The notes beneath the pieces are model-generated. The model did not search any database. It was not told the DNA's origin and saw only the letters and a program-made list of their open reading frames with translations. Source: Ignelater luminosus (taxonomy: Eukaryota; Arthropoda; Insecta; Coleoptera; Elateridae). Taken from it: a stretch of 64,000 nt of DNA. Numbering within the stretch: the first letter of the stretch is position 1; each line of letters opens with the position of its first letter. The stretch is taken from assembly GCA_011009095.1 (NCBI GenBank), contig VTPC01000639.1:62001-126000 (forward strand), in the 5' to 3' direction. Below, in pieces: positions 1 through 10,400 of the stretch. A program made the position numbers and the translations under genes.

Positions 1-303
1 CTGTAGAGTGTACTTGTACAAAATTTTCAATTCGTAACAGATGAATATTGAAATAAACTTTATTTAAAATTTACTTATGCAAGTGTATCAAAGTTTGATA
101 TTATTAAAAAGAGAAAAACATTCGCTATCAAATAAGTACAATACAGGGATACCTTCCCATTAAAAAAAATTAAAGCGTTATTTCGTCGCGCTTTTGATTT
201 TTAAAAAATAGTTATTTGGTATTGCCCTGTAATGTTAAACTAAACACGGAACAACTTCTATAGGAAACATTTTTCCATAAAATGCATATTTACTGAGATA
301 TAT
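1..303. other. AT-rich non-coding, probably otp intron
   Basis: AT-rich sequence without a coding signal. It lies 5' of the first LINE fragment and, given the + strand otp exons further right, is probably part of a long intron or of an upstream repeat. Confidence 0.4.
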
Positions 304-1240
304 ATGATATTCCATACTTTTCGGATATTCTATGGAGAATACACTATGAGAAACTTGGAAAACCTGACAGGAGGCATCTCGGTTGGTGGCGTTAAATTCA
401 GTAACTTGCGATACGCGAACGATACTGCATTACTAGCACACACAGAAAAAGAAGAACTAGAAAAACTTATAACACGATTAGAAATAACAAGTAATGAGTA
501 TAGATTTGTTGTGAACCAAGAAAAAAACCAAAATCTGATAGAAGACAGAAAATATAACAACCAACCGGACATAACGCAAATGGGACAATGCCGAGTAGGA
601 AGCACCTTTGCATATCTCGGGGCGCTATTAAATAATAACGAAGGATGTACAGATGAAGTTAAACAAAGATGCGAGATAGCTAAAAGAGCATCCAAGGATT
701 TCCAAAGAACATAGATGGACAGTGAAATAACAGTGAACACCAAAAAAACAAGTAATTAAAACATTCATATTTCCCATACTGCTGTACGGTGCTGAATCGT
801 GGACCCTTAAAGCGCAAGACAAAAGAAAGATTGACGCAACAGAAATGTGATGCTGGAGACAGCAAGGAGAACAAATGAGTCAATCCTGGAAGAAATTAAT
901 GAAGCACAACGGCTATGTGAAACTATTGACTCTAGAATCATGAATTTGTTTGGCGACATATCTAGGAGAAACCCTGACAACATAGAGCGATTAGTTGTGT
1001 ATGAGAAGATGGAAGGTTCCAGACCAAGAGGGAGATCACCAAAAAGATGGAGCGACCAAAAAAAAAATAGCTATAAACTTATCTATACAAGAAGCTAGCA
1101 GGGAAGCGAACAACAGCGCACGATGGAAAGAAATAATAAGAAAAGCCACAAGAAAAAGCTAACAATGATCACGACTTCCCTGACAAGCGGATACGAAGAA
1201 GAAAATATTCGAGATAAAAACTAAAAACCTAAAACTTTCG
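304..1240 (+). mobile_element. RTE-like non-LTR retrotransposon, 3' fragment
   Basis: Decayed 3' part of a LINE polymerase. The open stretch 304-714 carries a reverse transcriptase block C motif altered to YANDT (normally FADDT), followed by an FAYLG block. After a stop, translations in other frames continue with PILLYGAESWTL (about 775-810), then SRRNPDNIERLVV, RPRGRSPKRWSDQ (up to about 1060) and QEASREANNSARWKEI, the usual C-terminal order of insect RTE/craTED-like elements. A GAAGAAG-type tail sits near 1192-1204. The 5' part (endonuclease, fingers) is missing, as expected for 5' truncation. Several frameshifts and a changed catalytic motif (Asp to Asn) make it dead. It lies in the presumed otp intron. 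RTE rather than Jockey is inferred from the C-terminal motif series. Confidence 0.75.
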
Positions 1241-1374
1241 TCATAAGGCGGATTTCTTCAGACAGGGTTACATATACAAAATAATAAATTTGATAAACCA
1301 GTAAACAAATTTTCTATTAATTAAACAGGAGAAAAAGAAAAACAATCACTAAAGATGGTTCCATATGGCTTGAT

Positions 1375-1770
1375 AGTCAGACGTCAAACTAGGAAGTTGA
1401 CGGGCACTACATTGTCTACACTTTAAATAGTCAGCATGCCGTCGTCCTGATAAGCTCCATATCTTGACGTATTTTCCAGGGTTGAACAAATGAAGCTCGG
1501 TCCAACACATTTTATAAATAATATTGAAAACACGGTGGCCACTTTCAGTTTATTTCTCAAATCAGAGTGAACGATGTTCATTGCACTGAATATTTGTTCA
1601 CATTAGGCAGTAAATACAACTAAGGTATTGACAGTCTTCATTAGTAAACTTATAGGTTCAGATTCTTCATTACTGGATTCTACATAGTCCCGAAAACTTC
1701 GTATATAGTCATGGCCAGTTAGTCGAAACCTTTCACGCAACTGTTAAATTTCCTTTTCCGCGTACCTTAG
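1375..1770 (-). pseudogene. hAT transposase C-terminal (dimerisation) fragment
   Basis: On the minus strand the segment reads LRERFRLTGHDYIRSFRDYV (about 1760-1690), an acidic linker, then CEQIFSAMNIVHSDLRNKLK (about 1602-1540) and a weak ILFIKCVGP tail. The pattern of xxExxFSxMNxxxxxLRNxL is the hallmark of the hAT-family C-terminal dimerisation region. There is a stop just before the conserved Cys-Glu, and no catalytic core or terminal repeat is visible, so this is a small relic. It is antisense to the neighbouring otp exons. It could also derive from a domesticated zinc-finger gene of the same family, but the stops argue for a dead copy. Confidence 0.6.
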
Positions 1771-1959
1771 ATTAACTTCCTGTGATTATTAATTACGGTC
1801 AAGTATTTCTAATGCTTTTATAAAATTATCATAACCATCTGAAATGTGAGGTTCCATTTCAGAACTGTGTGACGAAGAAAACCTTAGTGAACGCTAAACT
1901 TCTATAAAACTGTGCGCTATTTATTTTTTTCACTTTTCTACTATCGTGTTATTTCACAC

Positions 1960-2747
1960 TACTAATTTTAAGTATGAATATGGACCTTTCTGCTTCTTTG
2001 AAGTATGAACCCGGATTCTGTATCATTGATTCCACCACACGAATTTGCCGTAAAATCAATACATGAGCACCAGAAAGAGTTTTTCCTCACTTTTGTAATT
2101 TTTAAGATAAATACGAAAATACTGAAAGCGGATCATACAGTAGGCCTAAATTGTGGACAAATCCTATTTTGGTTGATCTTCCTCTCAAACCAGAAAAGGA
2201 GCATCTCTCTTTACTCCGACTTGAAATATCTTTGGAAGCGTTGTCTTAAATGCTGATACAGAGCTCTCTAGTTGTTCCATACAGCTTTAACGGTACTTAA
2301 ATTTAAGTATACGCAATAATAATAAATGTACGTTTAAAACAGTTAACAGAGTAATACAAACACTGAAGCATAGCAATACTGGCCTGTTATGTAAATCACC
2401 GTGATTGCATAGTCTTGTAAGTATAAATGTAACTATCATGTAGTATCTCAACTACATCAATATGCAGAGCTTTAAAGCAAATATTCCGTTGTTATACATC
2501 TGTTTAAAAACATTTAATAGAATTCTTTGAATAAAGCTGTAGTTTACAAATAAATGATGGGGCATTTATGATTATGTTTGAATATTTTATGTAGTATTAT
2601 TGACATTATTATTGACTTAATTTCTAAATAAAGATAGTAGTAGAGAGTAGAGTACAACTCTTGTATCAAATGCTACGAAATGCGATACGCAAATATTTCT
2701 TATAGTCCCCATATAGTATTAAACACTAATAATATATTTCTTTTCAG
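1960..2747. other. Presumed otp intron, no other feature
   Basis: AT-rich. It contains an unremarkable 83-codon open frame (2005-2256) that I do not recognise and a TAGTAG-rich stretch at 2635-2653. It ends in a pyrimidine-rich tract and the AG (2746-2747) of the acceptor before the first otp exon. Confidence 0.5.
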
Positions 2748-2903
2748 GTTTAGGCCAACTTAGTCAAAGTGGGGTCTCAATGGGAGGCTTTGGCCAATCT
2801 TTAGGACAATTAAACCAAAGTTCTGGTCTAAGCGCTGCATTACCCATAACGACTGCGACGGCAAGCACCGTATATCAAGCACATTATGGATTAAACTCTC
2901 TTG
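2748..2903 (+). CDS. otp: Orthopedia-type homeobox protein, penultimate exon
   Basis: Internal coding exon bounded by a TTTTCAG acceptor (AG 2746-2747) and a GGTGAGT donor (GT 2904-2905). It starts with the last two bases of a codon and ends with the first base of the next, so both flanking introns are phase 1. The 51 full codons read as a Gly/Ser/Gln-rich low-charge segment with the repeats GQLSQSG, GGFGQSLGQLNQ and a Tyr/His-containing end (VYQAHYGLNSL). This resembles the activation-type region between homeodomain and OAR motif in Otp proteins. The protein would be a nuclear DNA-binding factor for neuroendocrine and hindgut development (family knowledge). The homeobox itself is not in the window, so the name rests on the C-terminal exon and could be another OAR-containing paired-class gene. 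Confidence 0.75.
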
Positions 2904-4142
2904 GTGAGTAAAATATCATCTTAAAAATTTAACATCTAACTCGTATATTATGCAGAAGGAAAACCTTACATAAGTGAAAGATATAACCGTCTAACTTTAA
3001 AAATAACACACACACATATACACATAAAGCCATATAAACAAAACCAAAGACAAATAAAAACCCACCATCGTTTACATTTGACACCTTTGTTCAGAAAGTA
3101 ACATGTTGGTGCAGCATTCCACTTCCAGTGGCGCGGTTGGAGGGGGGAGAAAGCACGCAATTAGCGGTGATTAGAGTCAGACTCGTTATCTGCTACCGAA
3201 ATACACGCCAATGGTTCTAATTACCTTTGCACACATATACAGACATTAACGCATTTACATCTTCAATATTACTTACGTTCACTTAAAAAGAAAAAATAGT
3301 TTTCAATGCTGCTTTTTGTTGGTAGCGTGTGGAAAATGATGTTATTTGAGTTTGAGTGAGGTTTCTTTCCATGTTAATTTTTTTTCGCCTAAACAAACAT
3401 ACCAGAGTCTGTTTTCAGAAATAATCGTTTAATTATAATCTCAATTTATCCTTGTCAAATTTTAAAATGTCTTTAGTAATTATCACGATTACGTGCGAAA
3501 AATCTTCTAATAAACTGCCGTCTAATTAAAATTAATAATTCTAATCAATAGTAAATTGAAGACAAATTAACACCAACATTTACAGTAGGTTTTAAAATGA
3601 ATAGTTAAGAAAACAAATAAAACCTTCAGCAATATTTCCAGTATGGCCGCTACCGGAATTGCCATTTATGACTAAAATTTCAAACATGCAAATCAAACAT
3701 CTAGCAGAGCAAATATCAACCGCTTGAATATGCAACAGTCATAAAATAAAAAGTAAACACATAAAGGCTAAAAACAGAAAAAAACGATATCAACCTAACT
3801 GAATGTTTTAGTTACACGTGGGACATCTGAATGAAAATGTTGCTATTTCCTCGATCATTCACAATCGGGATTCAAAAATGTTCTACTATATTGGAAGTTT
3901 CATGCTCCCTTAACGAGTGGGTTACCCGTTATCACGTGACGTTTAGGTCAATATTGGCGTTGACCGGACCGGTCTCCCTTTAAAATACACATAACCGCAA
4001 TCCTCTTGCTTGCTCGCCGCAAAACACCCGGAAATCAACCCGAGAATAGCTTACCTAGAATTGAATTAATCAGTGGCGTACGAATGAAAAATTAAGTCGT
4101 ATAAATTGAATATCACTGACAAACGATTCCTTTTTTTTACAG
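2904..4142 (+). other. Last otp intron (phase 1)
   Basis: GT at 2904 and AG at 4141-4142 enclose 1239 bases. Contents by eye: a short CA-rich patch near 3006-3025, then AT-rich sequence. From about 3900 to 4080 there is a clearly GC-richer block with a CACGTG E-box (about 3933), an ACCGGACCGGT palindrome and a TTTAAAATAC box. A run of T precedes the acceptor. Confidence 0.6.
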
Positions 4143-4420
4143 GTGAAACAATGATGACCTATTGTAATAATTCAACCGGCGGTGGTGGTGCTGGAGGTGG
4201 AGGTGGAGGTGGGGCAGGTTCATCGCCTCCCCAAAATCCATGTTCTAACGCAACAACACCTCCAGTGGCGTCTGCGACCTCTCCTAATGATCCAGAAGAT
4301 GACATTTGGAGAGGACATAGTATAGCAGCCCTAAGGCGGAGAGCATCAGAAATAAACGCGGCCATACCATCTTATTTACAAATTAATTATGATACGCACA
4401 ACAATGCTTCTGTGTATTAA
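4143..4420 (+). CDS. otp: Orthopedia-type homeobox protein, terminal exon with OAR motif
   Basis: The acceptor (T-run, ACAG, ending 4142) gives two bases that complete the phase-1 codon (GGT, Gly) left by the previous exon. The open frame then runs 91 codons to TAA at 4418-4420. Order of parts: a polar start, a Gly-rich run with a dozen Gly encoded by GGT/GGA (about 4181-4218), a Ser/Pro/Thr-rich stretch, then DDIWRGHSIAALRRRASE (4298-4351). The last is an OAR (otp/aristaless/rax) motif with the WRG lead-in typical of Orthopedia. A 21-residue tail, rich in Tyr/Asn, follows the motif. OAR motifs modulate transactivation (family knowledge). The reading frame is intact and, unlike its surroundings, free of stops, which fits a selected host gene. 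An ATG at 4106 lies in the intron and is not the start of this exon. Confidence 0.8.
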
Positions 4421-4706
4421 TTGTGTTTCTGTTTAATTTTATTGCGTTTTAACTAAACTAATGATTTTAGAAAGTACAATAGAACAATCTTACATGTACA
4501 TAATTATTTTGTTTGGAATATTGGAAATTAACAGAGAAATTAAATTATTTTGTTCTTATAATTCTAGGATCTTAAAATACTGTATTCGATTTTAATTTAG
4601 GTACACTAACCTGAAAGTATACGCCGTACAATATAATCATTATACAAAAAAAGTATAAACCGTTAAAATATGAACATAAATAGGAAGTAGGTGATAACAG
4701 AAAATT

Positions 4707-4793
4707 AATAAAAAATGATACTGTGCAGTTTACAAACTAAAATGTGGAGCAGATTGTTCCTGTGGACATTTCTTTATTTATAATACAAATAAA
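4707..4793 (+). terminator. Probable polyadenylation signals of otp
   Basis: AATAAA occurs at 4707-4712 and again at 4788-4793, about 290 and 370 bases after the stop codon, each in a T-rich context. Either could end the otp transcript. AT-rich DNA yields such hexamers by chance, so the assignment is tentative. Confidence 0.4.
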
Positions 4794-5199
4794 AGTATTT
4801 TAATTTTTTAGAAACGAAAAGATTTCTAGAGTTTTAACTGAGAACGATCAGTTTAAACGTGAACGTGAAGAATTATTTATTTAACATAGAAAGTGGTTAA
4901 AGTATAGTTACCGGTAACTGATCTATTGTTTAAATTACTCTTTCTTCCCAGGTAACGCGTTTTGTAGGTTTCCAAAAAACAAGCTTAACACGGCGAATAA
5001 ATCTTAGGAATATTGAATTGTTTTGATTTAATTCCTGTACACCGATTTTAGAATCCTCAATTGTAGGTTTCATCTTAGCATATTCTATGTTTACTTTTCT
5101 CAAATTGCTTGAACCGTGAACGATTATAGTGGAATAAATTTGTTGCATGTTTCATTCTAAATTGTCGGTTTTACTTAGCCAAGAAAGCTATAATAGAAA
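4794..5199. other. AT-rich, no feature seen
   Basis: No protein family, splice pair or repeat could be recognised between the likely otp 3' end and the degenerate repeat array. The short open frames here look random. Confidence 0.4.
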
Positions 5200-6720
5200 T
5201 TTTGTTTTTGACTAGAACTGAGAAATTTTTGAGCACATCACTGAAAAGCAATAAGTTAAAGGAACTATTTCTAATATTCTAAAAATGCACTTAGCAGTTG
5301 ATGAAAAAATCATTATGGCTAAGAATAAAGCATTAATAAACGTTTGTATTTTAGTTAGTTGCTTCAGTGCTTCATGTTTGTTCAGACCAAGATAAAACAG
5401 TGACAATAACTGAAGATACTTTTGTTTATGTTTGCGTAATGGAACTTACAAAAAAACCTTAAAAAATCTTGTAAGAAACTTTGATCACTGTGTTCTTGTT
5501 ACACAATAGTCTCGTTTTCCAAACAACATATCCAGAGCGACATTGTTGAATTTTGCAAGAAAAAAATTGTTTTTGTTAGCATTGTAAGTTACTTTTTACT
5601 AATCTGTTGATGAACAATTCGTTACTTTTAAGTATCAATAAGATTAAATGTAAAAAATAAAAAAACAATGACAACAGTTAAAGGCAGACTTTTCATGTTT
5701 AATTAATTGCAGTTCCCAAACGATTTTGAAGACTGCGAGTATTGGATTCTCACTAGACAGAAAAATGTCAGAAACAAAAGTTTGCTGAATTTACTCTGTT
5801 TCTCGTTTTTTATTATGCAAAAAAATTAACATTTCGTTTGACCAGATATCTTATTAAATAATCTAAAACCTTATAAATATTTACTTAGCTGTTGATGAAT
5901 TCTGGGTCACGTTTAGGATAGAAAGGACAATCTTAGAAAAAATCTAGGATTTAACTAAACATTTAATTCGGCCTTTATTGACCTAGAAATTCTGTAAGGA
6001 ACTCAAAAATTATAAAATAGGATAATGGATATAAAACATTAGTTGGAATTGTTAAACTTTAGCTACACGAGAATCTTCTCTTTCAACCAACATGTCTACA
6101 ACAAAGGTTGCCCAATTAATTTTTCTGTTTGGAGTTTTCAAGAAAGAAGTTGAAACGTGCCGAAAGATTCTAAACTCATAAATCTTGACATTTAGTAAGA
6201 TGTTGAAGAACAGTTTGTTGCATTTAAGAGGAAACTCTCAGTAAGGAAAAAGTGTGAACGACAAACTTTTTAAGAGGCAAATGGAATTGAAATTAAACTA
6301 AAACAATGGTCTCCCCACAATGAATTTTTACGATTTAATGAAGATAAATGAAGGTTCTGGCTTTATCTGATCGATTCAGTGCTTGTATTGACGTAGTCGT
6401 TTAGGTTTATTTAAACCAATCGGTGTAGTTACTACAAACAACGAGAATTTTCGAATTTTCTAAGAAATCCTTCAAATAGAATGATCGCTACACATCAAAT
6501 CTCTTTTTAAACCAATACGTCAAAGACAAGGTTTCCGGAATATACTCAATTTCTACTGTTTGATTTTGCAATAAAGAAATCACCATCACTGAGCTACTGT
6601 TTGATACTCACTTAACTGTTGACGCACCAATGAACAATTCGTTGCGTTTTAGAGATAAGGCATTGGCAACAATCAATTTGAAATTCATTGTTTGTATATC
6701 AAATAACATTTATACTGCGG
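5200..6720 (+). repeat. Degenerate tandem array with piggyBac-like VDEQ motif in each copy
   Basis: The same short peptide signature recurs in one orientation: LAVDEKII (5291-5314), SVDEQFVTFK (5603-5632), LAVDEFWVTFR (5885-5917), a variant VEEQFVAFKRK (6202-6234) and TVD...EQFVAFR split by a small insertion (6615-6655). Spacing is roughly 310, 285, 305 and 420 bases. A second shared block, of the form MSxTKV followed by a Tyr-Ser-Ile-Ser-like run and CKK, is seen near 5755, 6090 and 6515. The signature matches the first catalytic Asp region of piggyBac transposases ([LT]VDEQ[LF]V.F+). Copies are separated by stops. I infer an ancient local tandem duplication of a piggyBac-like fragment. Alternatives are several independent insertions or an unrecognised satellite. 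Confidence 0.4.
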
Positions 6721-7195
6721 CAAGTGCGTCTGGGTAAGAAAAATAACTTGATAAACAAAGATCAAGAAATGACAACTGGAGAATGGCTTTGAAATGATTC
6801 GAAATATATAGCTTTACTTTTGATTATTTTATTGATAGCACCAAAGAGAAGTTTTTGTTTTATAGAAACTCAAATGTTTTAATTATGTAGTGAATAATAT
6901 AAACTACAGATTTAAGATTTACTGGAAGGCAAGCTAAATTGTTGTTGAACTATTTGCTTGTATCAGTAGGGCAGATTTTTGCTTGCAAAACGGTAAGGTG
7001 GAAAAACAGGGTATACTCAATGTCACGAGAAAATTTATTTCTTGCTCAAGAGAAACAAAAAATGCAATTGAAGTAGAAACAAAAAAAATAAAGAACTGAA
7101 TTCAAAAATTTAAATTTAAGTCCAAATAAATAAAATGAAAAAGTCAGACAAGGGATACAGAATGACCTGAAAGGTCACATTAAATACACAAACAT
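6721..7195. other. AT-rich, no feature seen
   Basis: Only random-looking short frames and A/T runs are visible. Confidence 0.4.
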
Positions 7196-7430
7196 GTCTA
7201 CTAAAAGTAATTCAAGTTGCTAAATAGAAAGAGAATTGAATAGATTATGAACTTCAGCTACCTTGGCATAAATATATCAAGTAACTATAAGAAAAGTCTG
7301 GGCTCAAGCCTCAAAGCTGTGATAGTATTAGTTTACTTACGGGCTATTGTCTTGCGTTACAAATCCGAGAAAGAAAGAGAGGAACCCAAGAGGGTATCTG
7401 GCTACAGTGTATTATGACGACTATAAAAAA
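7196..7430 (+). mobile_element. Faint LINE reverse transcriptase remnant
   Basis: One frame reads MNFSYLGINISSNYKKSLGS (7247-7306). This resembles the F-x-YLG-x-x block that follows the FADD motif in RTE-type reverse transcriptases, with an IRE/EKEREEPKR-like charged stretch after it. No other motif survives. The call rests on one block and is weak. Confidence 0.35.
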
Positions 7431-10400
7431 TTGAACAATTGAGTAGATGGGAGCAAAAAGAATTGAAAGATAGATAGAGCAAAGAAAAAAAGAGATGTGT
7501 ACTATACAGAAGGTAAATTACCAGATTTGATAAATCGAATAACAAGCAAGATAACATACAAGCACAGAAAACACTAAAAATAGTACAAAAACTTAATACA
7601 CGAAAAATGTTTAATAGCTATGTTAGGTAAAAATCAAGATGTGATAAAGTACAAAATCATACTTGAGAGAAAAAAATGAAGATTGAAAATGGATAATAAA
7701 GAGAGAGAGGGAGAGAGAAAGGTTTTTGATGTTACCTACAAACAAACTCTTCTTTTAGCCACAGGAGTTTGAAAACAATACGACTTATAGAATAAATCTT
7801 ACATAAGCTTACAAAAGAAGACTTTCATTATTATAGATTTGGATAAATACTGCTCTCATTTCCAACAATATTTCCAAGATTTTTTTTTCTGTGCAATATT
7901 CGATAATGAATATTTTAGAGAATCTTCAAAACTGTTATTGAGCACACTAATTGACATACCATTCTTAATTTTATGTACACCATTTACAGATAATGCAGGC
8001 AACAAGAGCAAATTGCTATAGTTGAAAGCGACATGACGACTGTCAAGATATAAATTTTGCACGTTTTTCTAATGTTATCAGTTTGGTTTGTGCCATCTAA
8101 AGTATTAGAAAAATAGCCATTGTTTGAATCTTTAAAACTAAAAACGGATCTCTCAGAGATTCTTTCCATCAAAGAAGTACTGACAACTAGAAAATAATTT
8201 TCTCAACAATATTAGCTATTAGAAGAATGAAAATACAGAAACTTTTAAGATATTGCAAACATGATAATTTAGAGTAAAAAACTGTATTAAAGAGAAACAG
8301 GAAGAAAATGAAAGGATAATGGCAAAATGTAAAACTAATGACACCAATTACTGGTAAATAACCGCGTTTGCTTATTTTTTAAGGCCTAGTTTGAAGAGTT
8401 TATCTTTTAAGTTAATTAATAATCATATCACAGAGAAAACACTAATTAATTAAAACAATTACATTCATCTGTGATGTTACTTAATTTTAAAAACTTTACA
8501 AGAAAAGAAAAAAGAGCCTAATATATTGAAACTTAGAACTTCCTGACTGTTAAAGTCTTATTGAAGTTGGAGATTCATTAGAAATTGATACCAAGATCAA
8601 TTAAAAGAGAACTATCGTAATTAGTCCAACTGTGAAGTTAGGGAGTCGATTTGCTTCAGTTTGCTTATTAAGAAGAAATGAAAAAAATACGGGAAAGCGG
8701 ATGCCTTGCTTTGATCAATAATTAAGAAATGGAAAAGATAAGAGTTGATAAGAATCGAGGAAAACTTTCGTGCTTCTTGGATACAAGCCTAAACCACAGT
8801 TTATTTAAAAATTCAGATATTCTTTGTATAGTTCTCTTGGCTGATTTGTCAGTCGAGCATTTCTACCTTGCCTTACTCTTTTTGACGTTGTCTTCTTGTT
8901 TTGTAATTTCTACTAGTAGGTATATGTATATCTCCCTTCCAGAAGTTTTTGTTTTTATATTTATACCGTTTACCTCTGTATTCATGACATATTATACTCC
9001 TAATGCCAACTTCTTTGATAATGCCATTTATTACATCTACTGACTGTGTTTGTGATTTTAGATTACTAGAAGGTATATCAGCTCCTCTACCAAACTAATA
9101 AATCTAAAGGTTTTCTTTGTTCTCAGTCTACAAGAAGTGAGATGTTTAAAACTTTCAAATGAATTTGCAATCGGTATATGTCAAGATAGTTTGAATAATG
9201 CCCTAGAGAGACCTTAAAAATGCATTACAAAAGTATAGAGTGATCGTTACATAAAAAAAACAAATAGATGAAAGGAGGAAGATGTAAAAAATTTCCCTTT
9301 AATATTTAATGTTACTATTTTGTTTCATTACATCACAGTTACCGCTAAGAAAATTTTAACCACATACTTTATTATAAACAATATTAGTTGTTTTACGCTG
9401 TTCGAAATTACTTTTCGTTTAAGTATTATTGTTTGTTATTATGGATTTTACTTTTTCATCCAAAGGATGATTGAATATAAATATTGATAATAGGTATAAT
9501 TTGCAATAAAATGTATAAATATATCGTTAATTCTTTGATATTAATACATTTTTGCATCAAAATAGCACTGAAATGTTAGAAAATGTAAATCAGAATTATT
9601 TTGTTCTGGTTTAACATTTTGTGTTTCAAGCAAATTCGAAATTGATGCCCTATTTACCTTCCGATTTCAAATATTATAAATTTTCAGAATTTCAAAATTA
9701 AAATTTATGATATCAAATTATAGGAATGGCATTAATTTTGAAAACAAAAAATAATGTATTTTTAAGCTGTAGTTTGTGAACACCTTGTATATGTATACGA
9801 TGTAAAATAAAATTGCTGTACAAAGAAACAAAAAATCGTAAACATGAATGGATTTTTAGTGGAGAAACATTAAGAAAAATATAATTGTTGTGTCTTTATG
9901 TTGATAACATGAAATAAAATGAAGGGTTAAACGAGAATTTATATTAAAAATTGTTAAAATTACGAAAAACAGTTAACGACAGTATACGCTTTTTTTACAC
10001 TTACTTAGAGATAATAAGAATAATATTATAAGAAAATAAAAACAATGTAAGGTATAAATTTTTCGTTTAATCATTTATTTTAGGGATGTGAGCCCATCAT
10101 TTCTCGCATTTATACAACTTTGGTTTTATAAAAATTTAATAGAAGGTTAAGCTAGGAAATTCAAAAACGAACAAATAGAGTTTGGGGAACTGTTCTTACT
10201 AGATTTCCAAAACTAATTTTCTAATTTACTTTCTGTTTGTTTTTTCTTGTAAGAAATATCTAAATTGTTCTTGTTAGGTGGATGTGATGGTCTCATTGTA
10301 TTATAACATTTTTTAAAGACTTGAGTCATGTACGAAAAATTAGTAATTAAATAAAGAGTTTTTGCCATTCAGATATTATTTTTTCTTTTTTGCATATTAT

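Noticed and set aside
3004-3025. CA-rich run as an intronic splicing element
   Set aside because: Too short and imperfect to claim function; it is ordinary simple sequence.
4159-4365. Minus-strand open frame with a Pro-rich run
   Set aside because: It is the exact complement of the Gly-rich otp exon; the + strand has splice sites, matching phase and the OAR motif.
8729-9043. 104-codon open frame rich in Phe, Leu, Ile and Tyr
   Set aside because: Composition is that of random AT-rich DNA; hydrophobic runs alone do not support a membrane protein, and no splice sites or neighbours back it.
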